Origin: Desulfobulbus sp.
GTDB taxonomy: Bacteria > Desulfobacterota > Desulfobulbia > Desulfobulbales > Desulfobulbaceae
Reading direction: 5' to 3'
NCBI GenBank assembly: GCA_028684915.1
Contig: JAQUEZ010000085.1
Span: forward strand, 1 to 23,449
DNA: 23,449 nt
The stretch's first letter is position 1. Every line of letters begins with the position of its first letter. The position numbers and the translations under genes are program-made. Shown here one piece after another: positions 18,309 through 23,449 of this stretch. Below the pieces are notes generated by a model. It was not told where the DNA came from, did not search any database, and saw only the letters and a list, made by a program, of their open reading frames with translations.

Positions 18309-19325
18309 TCAATGATTACCGGTTATTCCGGTGGATTTTTTCATTCGCCAGCGGAGTGTTTTCCCTCTCAAAAACGGCGCGGATGTTTCATATTGTTCCG
18401 GCACTTGCCACGGGGTTTTCGTAACCACAACGCTTTTGGGCGGCGGGTTGATTCGATAAAATTGACGGCCAAAGGTGGAAACGAATCCGGGGAGGATATC
18501 CAGGGAGTTATTTTCCTCAAAGAGTTGGACAAGCATCGGCAGCGCTACTGGAGCCGAAAAAACGCCGGCCGCACAACCGCAGCATTCCTTTTTGTGGCGA
18601 GGATGCGGGGCTGAATCTGAACCAAAGAACAGGCGAGGATGACCACTGAAAACCGCTCGGCAAAGTGCTTCACGGTCCTGGGGCGTCTTGGCGATCGGTT
18701 TACAAAAAAGATCCGGTTGTAACAGCCCACCGGCCACGTCATCCAAGGTGATCAAAAGGTGGTGCAGGGTAACCGTGGCGGCAACATTTTCAAAACGTTC
18801 AAGAAACTCCACAGCTGCAGCCGTGGTGATGTGTTCCATGACGATGCGTAGGCGGGGAAAATGTTCTGCCAGCCACTGGTAGACGCTGAGAAATTCCCGT
18901 TCCCGATCCATGACAAAGCCGTTGGTTTCTCCGTGAACGAGCAGGGGGATATCGAGCTCTTCCAATAGGGCAACCGTATCCCCGATGCGATCAAAATCGC
19001 GGACTCCGCCATCGCTCTGGGTGGTGATTCCGGCCGGATAGAGCTTGAGGCCAATAATCGCATCTTTTGCCGCCACCAGTTCTTCACGACTGTAGTCGCG
19101 GAAGAACATGGTCATGTAGGGGGTGAAAGGCTCATCGCCGCAGGCATTCAATATCTGCTGCCGGTAGGCGCTTAATCTTTCGAGGCTATTTACCGGCTGG
19201 ACCAAATTGGGCATCACCACCCCACCGGCAAATTGGGCCGCACTGAACGGCGCCACCAACTGCAACATCTCGCCCTCGCGGAGATGCAGGTGCAGATCAA
19301 GGGGGGTATCGAGTGTTAATTCCAT
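18309..19325 (-). CDS. pyrC: Dihydroorotase, class II (PyrC)
   Basis: A 338-residue zinc amidohydrolase, interconverting carbamoyl aspartate and dihydroorotate in pyrimidine synthesis. The metal and substrate residues are visible: HLHLRE (His12, His14, Arg16), the carboxylated Lys94 in GLKLYPAG, His131 in LLVHGE, EHITT (164-168), LHH (His198/His199) and the catalytic Asp247 in GSDSAPH. The length and HLHLRE motif indicate the E. coli-type (type II) enzyme rather than PyrC/allantoinase-like type I. Its ATG is 2 nt after the lpdA stop, so the two are translated from one message. The pairing with lpdA is not an obvious pathway link. Confidence 0.95.
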   Translation of the reverse strand: MELTLDTPLDLHLHLREGEMLQLVAPFSAAQFAGGVVMPNLVQPVNSLERLSAYRQQILNACGDEPFTPYMTMFFRDYSREELVAAKDAIIGLKLYPAGITTQSDGGVRDFDRIGDTVALLEELDIPLLVHGETNGFVMDREREFLSVYQWLAEHFPRLRIVMEHITTAAAVEFLERFENVAATVTLHHLLITLDDVAGGLLQPDLFCKPIAKTPQDREALCRAVFSGHPRLFFGSDSAPHPRHKKECCGCAAGVFSAPVALPMLVQLFEENNSLDILPGFVSTFGRQFYRINPPPKSVVVTKTPWQVPEQYETSAPFLRGKTLRWRMKKSTGITGNH

Positions 19326-19327
19326 GG

Positions 19328-20743
19328 TTATTTCCGACTGGTTCGAGGGGGGAGAACATCGGTAATCGAACCTTCGACCATCTCAGCGGTAAAGGCAAAG
19401 GTCTCGGCCAGGGTGGGGTGGGCGTGGATGGTTCGGCTGATCTGTTCGGCTGTGGCGCCAAGCTCCAACGCCAGGACAGCCTCGTGAATAAGCTCGCCTG
19501 CATTGGCGCCGCAGATACCTGCACCCAGAAGAACTCCGGTTTCCGGGTCGAACAGGGCCTTGCTCACTCCGTTGCTGGCGCAAGCGCTCAGAGCGCGACC
19601 GCTGGCTCCCCAGGGAAACTTCCCTTTGTTGACCGCGATCCCTTGTTGCTGGGCCTCTTTTTCGGTTAATCCCATCCACGCAATTTCCGGCGAAGTATAA
19701 GCTACGGATGGGATACTTCTCGGGGCAAATTGGGCGGCCTTTCCGGCAATGACTTCTGCCGCTACCTTGCCCTGATGGGTGGCTTTATGAGCGAGCATGG
19801 GTTCGCCGACCACATCGCCGATGGCGTAGATATGGGGGAGGGCGGTCTGCTGCTGGCGGTTGATCGGGATGAAGCCCCGCGGATCAAGGTCAAGACCTAG
19901 GGTTTCGAGCCCTAGGCCCTTGGTGTTTGGGCGTCGGCCCACGGCCACCAGCACGGCACCGAAGAGTTCACTGCCACTGTTTTTACCTTCAAAACGGACT
20001 TCGATTCCCGCACTGAGCGGTGCCATGTGGACCACTCGGGTTTCGGTATGAATGGGATACTGTTTTTTCAATGTGAGAAACAATGGTTGTACCAGGTCGC
20101 GGTCCGCCGGGGGGATGATCTGGTTTTGAAGCTCAACCACGGTGATTTCTGAGCCGAGGCTATGGTACACTTGGGCCATTTCCAGGCCGATTATGCCCCC
20201 ACCGATGATCAACAGCCGTTGTGGTATCGAGGTTAGGGCCAGGGCATCGGTCGAATCCCAGATACGTGGGTCATCGGGTGTGTCTGGAAGGACAAATGGA
20301 TGGGAGCCGGTGGCAATGATTGCCTGCTCAAATTGAATGCGGGTCGTCCCTTCGTGGCTCTCCACCTGCAGGGTGTGATTGTCGATAAAGCTGGCCAAGC
20401 CAGTACAGCGGTTAATCTTGCGGGCTTTGCATAGGGCATCCAAACCGTTGGTCAGTTGGGTGACCACACCAGCCTTGTGTCGGCGTAAAGCATCGATATC
20501 TATTTCAGGCGAGGGAAATCGGACGCCGAATTTTTCGGCGGCCGCTGCCTCTTCAATTACTGCCGCAGCGTGCAGGAGGGTCTTGGATGGAATGCAACCA
20601 ACGTTGAGACAGGTTCCGCCCAGGCGGCTCCCCTGCTCAATCAAACAGACCTTGCATCCCAAATCAGCGGCACGAAAAGCCGCAGTATAACCTCCGGGAC
20701 CACCGCCGATCACGGCTACCCCGGTTTGAACTTCCTGCATCAT
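19328..20743 (-). CDS. lpdA: Dihydrolipoyl dehydrogenase
   Basis: A 471-residue FAD disulfide oxidoreductase that reoxidises protein-bound dihydrolipoamide with NAD+. Motifs: FAD site VIGGGPGGYTAA (11-22), redox disulfide in GGTCLNVGCIPSK (Cys45, Cys50), NAD site IIGGGIIGLEMAQ, second FAD motif YAIGDVVG, and the C-terminal catalytic pair HAHPTLAE (His442, Glu447). No E1/E2 or glycine-cleavage genes adjoin it, so the partner complex is unknown. ATG 20743 has AGGAG five nt upstream (AAGGAGTGTTC); the adjacent ATG at 20740 is an alternative. The frame stays open for another 30 codons upstream, but that part is the repeat at 20774-20936 and is not protein-like. It heads the lpdA-pyrC-yciH run. 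Confidence 0.94.
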   Translation of the reverse strand: MMQEVQTGVAVIGGGPGGYTAAFRAADLGCKVCLIEQGSRLGGTCLNVGCIPSKTLLHAAAVIEEAAAAEKFGVRFPSPEIDIDALRRHKAGVVTQLTNGLDALCKARKINRCTGLASFIDNHTLQVESHEGTTRIQFEQAIIATGSHPFVLPDTPDDPRIWDSTDALALTSIPQRLLIIGGGIIGLEMAQVYHSLGSEITVVELQNQIIPPADRDLVQPLFLTLKKQYPIHTETRVVHMAPLSAGIEVRFEGKNSGSELFGAVLVAVGRRPNTKGLGLETLGLDLDPRGFIPINRQQQTALPHIYAIGDVVGEPMLAHKATHQGKVAAEVIAGKAAQFAPRSIPSVAYTSPEIAWMGLTEKEAQQQGIAVNKGKFPWGASGRALSACASNGVSKALFDPETGVLLGAGICGANAGELIHEAVLALELGATAEQISRTIHAHPTLAETFAFTAEMVEGSITDVLPPRTSRK

Positions 20744-20773
20744 GAACACTCCTTTTTTGGCGGAACAATGGTT

Positions 20774-20936
20774 TGATGACGTCGTAAAAATTGCGAGCTC
20801 CTGCGTCGCAGCGTTTTTCCCGACGCTTGACATACCTTATGTATGCCTTCGAGCCGGTAAAAACACTGCTCCTTGTGTATCTGTGTTTTTACCTAGCCAT
20901 CTCTTAGAGCGTGACGGACTTTTTACGAGTGCATCA
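20774..20936 (+). repeat. Intact copy (B) of a ~163-bp repeat with terminal inverted repeats
   Basis: The ends are TGATGACGTCGTAAAAA and TTTTTACGAGTGCATCA, which are inverted repeats of each other at 14 of 17 positions. Inside are a CATAC/GTATG hairpin (20831-20845) and a perfect 11-bp inverted repeat GGTAAAAACAC (20856-20866) / GTGTTTTTACC (20883-20893). There is no coding capacity beyond spurious frames. Other copies are at 21610-21772, 22509-22916 and, as fragments, 3160-3297. This architecture fits a non-autonomous miniature inverted-repeat element. It begins 31 bp upstream of lpdA and so must contain or displace that gene's promoter. Confidence 0.8.
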
Positions 20937-21340
20937 TGGTTTGGCACGCGTAAAAATACCAAAACGAGATCCCCGCGTTTTGTCGCTGGCTCTTTGTAGA
21001 ATACATGTTTTTCTGGTTATTGATCCTGTTACACTGGCATTGAATTGGGCCCATTATAACCGTATCCGCCTACCATGCTCAAGCAATAGCAGGTCTAAAC
21101 GGCGAATGGTGACCGATGTACGGTAATGTAGCTAGAGAGCACAAAAATGAATGCCTTCGGACAGGTGTGCTCTGGATGTCTACATGATGCCGATGAATAA
21201 TTGGCCTACACTTCGCCTAATATACTGAATTGTTATTGATTATTTATCTTGGTCTTGCTTGGCCCATTGATTGCTTTGATCCTGTGAAGAGAAGTCTTTT
21301 CCTGTTTAATAATCCTTTGAAACAACTGGAGTCCACAACG
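20937..21340. other. Intergenic region without recognised gene
   Basis: About 400 bp between repeat copy B and the 84-residue protein gene. Open frames here lack ribosome binding sites. A TATACT hexamer at 21221-21226 could be a -10 for the downstream small gene, but the -35 region (TAATTG at 17-bp spacing) is weak. No tRNA, riboswitch or strong terminator hairpin was recognised. The region may also hold a promoter for lpdA, if transcription starts beyond the repeat. Confidence 0.4.
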
Positions 21341-21595
21341 ATGAAAGCCACTTGGGAGAAAATATTCGAATACGCCTCCATGCCAGTGCACGGTACCCTG
21401 TCACGAAAATTGCGCAACGGTGTTGGGTTGCAAATCAATGAGGGGAAAGTGTATGCGGCTGCGGTGCTCTTTCTTGGTGAGGAGTTTGTTCGCATCACCG
21501 AGGAAGAAGATGGCAAGATGCTTAACAGTTATTACGACTGGAGCGCCATCAGTACCATCCGTACCCTGAGTCCTAAAGAGGGTGCCGGGAAATAA
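21341..21595 (+). CDS. Small hypothetical protein (84 aa)
   Basis: Not recognised. An 84-residue soluble protein starting MKATWEKIFEYASMP, with a mid-section GVGLQINEGKVYAAAVLFLGEEFVRI that looks like beta-strand-rich structure, then EEEDGKM and DWSAISTIRT. No Cys, membrane segment or signal peptide is present. The ATG is preceded by GGAG with a 9-nt spacer (CTGGAGTCCACAACG). An open frame extends 37 codons upstream but has no support. Repeat copy D begins 14 nt after the stop. Coding is supported by the ribosome binding site and balanced composition, but homology cannot be checked here. Confidence 0.6.
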   Translation: MKATWEKIFEYASMPVHGTLSRKLRNGVGLQINEGKVYAAAVLFLGEEFVRITEEEDGKMLNSYYDWSAISTIRTLSPKEGAGK

Positions 21596-21609
21596 GGAAA
21601 AGCGAGGAA

Positions 21610-21772
21610 TGGTAGCGTCGTAAGAACTAAGATTTACGCGTCGCAGCGTTTTTCCCGATACTCGACCCGCTTCGTCCATATCTTCGTTTTTGGGAAAGCG
21701 CTGCTCCTTGGTGCTCTTTGCTCTTGCTCCGCTATCTCTCCAAGATGGGCTACGTTTTTTGCAAGGACGATA
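21610..21772 (+). repeat. Degenerate copy (D) of the ~163-bp repeat
   Basis: It aligns by eye with copy B over its length: GCGTCGTAA at the left end, GCGTCGCAGCGTTTTTCCCGA, CTCGAC, CTGCTCCTTGG and GCTATCTCTCCAAGA near the right end. The terminal inverted repeats are strongly decayed and the GGTAAAAACAC/GTGTTTTTACC pair is lost. Instead AGCG-TTTTTCCC can pair with GGGAAAGCGCT across the middle. It has the same orientation and the same length as copy B, and occupies most of the gap between two small genes. Confidence 0.72.
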
Positions 21773-21861
21773 ATTCCCCGCGTGAATGATGCCGACAACA
21801 ACGGAGAGGTTGTGCTGGTTGTGATCAGGAACCGCAGGAATGTTTTGATAAGAGGAATACA

Positions 21862-22179
21862 ATGGCACTTAAATATCGGCCACTCGGGGTGGTCAAGCAG
21901 GTCTTGGAAGAACTCGGGCTTGAGGTCTCCTATGCCTACGAAGATCTCGTTTTTGTACAGCATAATCCTTTTTTGCTCCAGTTCGGCAAAGTGGGGGAGA
22001 GCCTATTTTTCTATGTCAATGTCGAGGCCGAGGAGCAGGCGGCTCGCCAGATATTTGCAGCCCTTCAAGCTAAAGTCAGCGGCGAAGGTATCACCTTGAT
22101 GCATCGGGGACGTTACCGCCTCTCCGAAAACGAGGGCGAAAGTTTGTCCCTGGAGTTTCTCGATGATGCCGAGCCTTGA
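21862..22179 (+). CDS. Small hypothetical protein (105 aa)
   Basis: Not recognised. A 105-residue, acidic, soluble protein beginning MALKYRPLGVVKQVLEELG, then YEDLVFVQHNPFLLQFGKVGESLFFYVNVEAEEQ and ending LSLEFLDDAEP. The alternation of one helix and several strands suggests a compact alpha/beta fold. It has no Cys residues and no membrane segment. AGAGGAATACA before the ATG is a good ribosome binding site. A second small gene (22269-22484) follows in the same direction after 89 nt and may be co-transcribed. The function is unknown. Confidence 0.65.
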   Translation: MALKYRPLGVVKQVLEELGLEVSYAYEDLVFVQHNPFLLQFGKVGESLFFYVNVEAEEQAARQIFAALQAKVSGEGITLMHRGRYRLSENEGESLSLEFLDDAEP

Positions 22180-22268
22180 TGGGCCGAGTATCTTGTAGAA
22201 AGTGATGTTTTTCTACGAAGCCATCAGGGGTGAATAGAGGTTAAGCGTAGGACAGCGAGGAGCGCCCA

Positions 22269-22484
22269 ATGGATTTATTGGCTTGCCCCCAGTGCGGTTC
22301 TGAGTGGTTCGTCTCGACCCGCACTGGGGATCGAATTGCCTTTCACATGGATGCGAAATACCAGCCGGTCATTGCCGATCCGGAGGGTATCTCTGCTCAG
22401 GCTGCTCCGATTGAACCAGAGCATGTCTATTGCGGGGCCTGCAGTTGGCAAGGACCTGTGATTGAACTGGTGGAATCGCGATAG
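22269..22484 (+). CDS. Small zinc-ribbon protein (71 aa)
   Basis: A 71-residue protein with two CxxC knuckles, CPQC (Cys6-Cys9) and CGAC (Cys55-Cys58), separated by 45 residues. This is the pattern of a zinc-ribbon fold. The middle part is acidic and not motif-bearing. The ATG has GAGGAG seven nt upstream. Such small zinc ribbons often bind nucleic acid or protein partners, but no specific role can be assigned. Repeat copy C begins 25 nt after the stop. Confidence 0.68.
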   Translation: MDLLACPQCGSEWFVSTRTGDRIAFHMDAKYQPVIADPEGISAQAAPIEPEHVYCGACSWQGPVIELVESR

Positions 22485-22508
22485 GGTAACCCGCGACATT
22501 ACCGGGTT

Positions 22509-22916
22509 TGATGACGTCGTAAAAACTTCGATCTCCTGCGTCGCAGCGTTTTTCCGGGCACTGGACATACCTGGTGTATGCCTTCGCGCCGATAAAAACA
22601 CTCCTCTTTGTATATCTTTGTTTTTACTTAGTGACTGAACGAAAACTGAAAAAGAAACGAACAAATAGCAAGATGCCCATCGGTTTCAATGTGAAGATTC
22701 TTGCGGTGACCAAGTGGCTTAAGTCATCTTTCAGAAAATTAAGGTGATACTATAGCAAAACACTGTTTTGTGGCACTCCAATCAAAAAATCTTCATTTTT
22801 TAAAATTTTAGTTTTTCAATATAATTCTAGAAAGATAACTTGAGAAAATAAGTTTTCGTTCGAGCACTACTTAGCCATCTCTTAGAGTGTGACGGACTTT
22901 TAACGAGAGTCCATCA
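22509..22916 (+). repeat. Copy (C) of the ~163-bp repeat, interrupted by a 239-bp insertion
   Basis: The left part (22509-22629) starts TGATGACGTCGTAAAAA and follows copy B to TTTTTACTT. The right part (22869-22916) resumes with ACTTAGCCATCTCTTAGAG and ends with ACGAGAGTCCATCA. Removing the insertion and one ACTT leaves 165 bp, against 163 bp in copy B, with about 85% identity by eye. The CATAC/GTATG hairpin is kept although the loop differs (CTGGT versus CTTAT). The right end lies 5 bp beyond the stop of the thiamine-binding-like gene. Confidence 0.8.
22630..22868. mobile_element. 239-bp MITE-like insertion with 18-bp TIRs and ACTT target duplication
   Basis: The left end AGTGACTGAACGAAAACT (22630-22647) and right end AGTTTTCGTTCGAGCACT (22851-22868) are inverted repeats at 15 of 18 positions. 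ACTT flanks it at 22626-22629 and 22869-22872. The uninterrupted repeat copy B reads TTTTTACCTAGCCATC at the same place, showing the pre-insertion structure with a single copy. The interior is AT-rich with no open reading frame of note, so it must be mobilised by a transposase elsewhere. The family is not identified. Confidence 0.8.
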
Positions 22917-22921
22917 AGTTT

Positions 22922-23221
22922 TTACTTCAATTTATTTTCCACGCTCTGCACCTTGTCGGCCATGGTTTGGTCTCGATCGGTGCGGGTACCAAGCTTGATG
23001 GTGGTGGTGATGCGTGGCGCCCCCATGGCATGCACTCGTTCGTGGCAGAGTTTAACCGCCGCCATCACCGCATCCCATTCGCCTTCAATGTTGGTACCAT
23101 AGGCGTGAAGTTGGTGTTTCAGGCCGGTTTCCAGAAGTACCCGATGGCACTCGGCTACATACTGGGAGACAGAAACACCCACTCCCAGCGGCACCAGACA
23201 GAGATCAAGAATTACCTGCAT
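22922..23221 (-). CDS. MTH1187/YkoF-type thiamine-binding-like protein (DUF77)
   Basis: A 99-residue protein beginning MQVILDLCLVPLGVGVSVSQYVAEC and containing LKHQLHAYGTNIEGEWDAVMAAVKLCHERVHAMGAPRITTTIKLGTR when read in pieces. This is the typical fold and length (about 100) of the MTH1187 family, ferredoxin-like subunits that assemble into tetramers. Some members bind thiamine-related ligands. The ATG at 23221 is chosen because the family starts here and GGGGGA lies just upstream (GGGGGAATGT); a longer frame to 23281 adds unrelated residues. The stop is 5 bp from repeat copy C. No thiamine genes adjoin it. Confidence 0.85.
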   Translation of the reverse strand: MQVILDLCLVPLGVGVSVSQYVAECHRVLLETGLKHQLHAYGTNIEGEWDAVMAAVKLCHERVHAMGAPRITTTIKLGTRTDRDQTMADKVQSVENKLK

Positions 23222-23386
23222 ACATTCCCCCGCTACCCGGATTGCACCGGGCATTTTATTGCATGTATCGGGAAATTCCATGCCGTTTTCTGCTCGGGCA
23301 CATTTCCCTTTTCCTCTTTCGCCGGTTTTCCACTATGCTACAGAGAATGATCGAAGACAACCTGTAAATCCAGCCCGGAGGTTGGC
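23222..23386. other. Divergent intergenic region
   Basis: 165 bp between the DUF77 gene and the response-regulator start. It holds the ribosome binding sites of both genes (GGAGG at 23377-23381 for the plus-strand gene). No clear promoter hexamers or riboswitch-like structure were recognised. Confidence 0.4.
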
Positions 23387-23449
23387 ATGCGTATTCTTGT
23401 TCTCGAAGACTCCAAACCCACCCAGCATCTGTTGCGTTCGCGCCTGGAA
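23387..23449 (+). CDS. Response regulator, N-terminal receiver domain, truncated by window edge
   Basis: Only 21 codons are visible, beginning MRILVLEDSKPTQHLLRSRL. The hydrophobic strand followed by Glu-Asp (residues 7-8) is the acidic pocket that opens a CheY-like receiver domain, and SKPTQHLLRSRL fits its first helix. GGAGG lies five nt before the ATG. The output domain, if any, is outside the window. Whether it is a partner of the hybrid kinase at 5193-7586 cannot be judged. Confidence 0.75.
   Translation, partial: MRILVLEDSKPTQHLLRSRLE

Noticed and set aside
20937..20965. sigma-54 promoter at TTGGCACGCG next to repeat B
   Set aside because: TGGCAC is present but no TTGC occurs at the required spacing; the downstream bases are AAAAATACC.
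20742..20999. Open frame running along repeat copy B on the plus strand (and similar frames in copies A and C)
   Set aside because: These are translations of the repeat, antisense to the lpdA start in part, with no ribosome binding site. Similarity between them reflects DNA repeat identity.
20774..22916. CRISPR array
   Set aside because: The repeats are ~163 bp, few, diverged, and separated by genes rather than by uniform short spacers. No cas genes are present.
22923..23386. Thiamine (TPP) riboswitch upstream of the thiamine-binding-like gene
   Set aside because: No CTGAGA or ACCTGATCTGG-like core was found on the minus strand between 23222 and 23386.
23282..23386. Small gene upstream of the response regulator
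   Set aside because: Open frames through this stretch are antisense extensions of the DUF77 region without ribosome binding sites.

Overview
The window looks like chromosomal DNA of an anaerobic, sulfate-reducer-like bacterium, most likely Desulfobacterota of the Desulfobulbales type. This is an inference from gene content: a ferredoxin-dependent 2-oxoacid oxidoreductase with its own flavin/iron-sulfur module, a large Cache-sensor hybrid kinase, a NifA-type sigma-54 activator and NhaB. No rRNA, tRNA, CRISPR array, prophage or transposase gene was seen.

Layout. 1-2320 (+): the 3' part of an NYN nuclease/cold-shock fusion, then glucokinase and a YgjV-family membrane protein. 2331-2951 (-): a DEDDy 3'-5' exonuclease converging on them. 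2952-3588: a non-coding stretch with fragments of a dispersed repeat. 3589-5196 (+): a GAF/AAA+/Fis sigma-54 activator whose stop codon overlaps the stop of a convergent sensory pair, a hybrid histidine kinase (5193-7586, -) and a periplasmic binding protein (7591-8604, -). 8816-13493 (+): a tight three-gene operon with ATGA overlaps encoding a GltD/NfnB-like FAD/FeS oxidoreductase and the gamma-alpha and beta subunits of a KorAB-type 2-oxoacid:ferredoxin oxidoreductase. 13541-14701 (+): an MltB-type lytic transglycosylase lipoprotein. 14857-17793 (-): a TDT-family anion transporter and NhaB, each followed by one of two closely related hairpins. 17928-20743 (-): lpdA-pyrC-yciH, closely spaced. 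20774-22916: a repeat-rich zone in which three small genes alternate with copies of a ~163-bp element. 22922-23221 (-): an MTH1187-type thiamine-binding-like protein. 23387 to the end (+): the start of a response regulator.

The most unusual material is non-coding. A ~163-bp element has 17-bp imperfect terminal inverted repeats (TGATG...TCGTAAAAA) and internal hairpins. It occurs as one good copy (20774-20936), one degenerate copy (21610-21772), one copy split by an insertion (22509-22916) and fragments near 3160-3297. The split copy carries a 239-bp AT-rich insert (22630-22868) with its own 18-bp terminal inverted repeats and a 4-bp ACTT target duplication: a non-autonomous element inside a non-autonomous element, with the empty-site structure inferable from the uninterrupted copy.

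Functionally, the central operon would link CoA-dependent 2-oxoacid oxidation to ferredoxin and probably NAD(P)H. The binding protein and hybrid kinase probably form a ligand-sensing pair, because no ABC permease or ATPase lies beside them. Other genes are housekeeping (pyrimidine synthesis, lipoamide redox, translation initiation, cell-wall turnover, ion transport).
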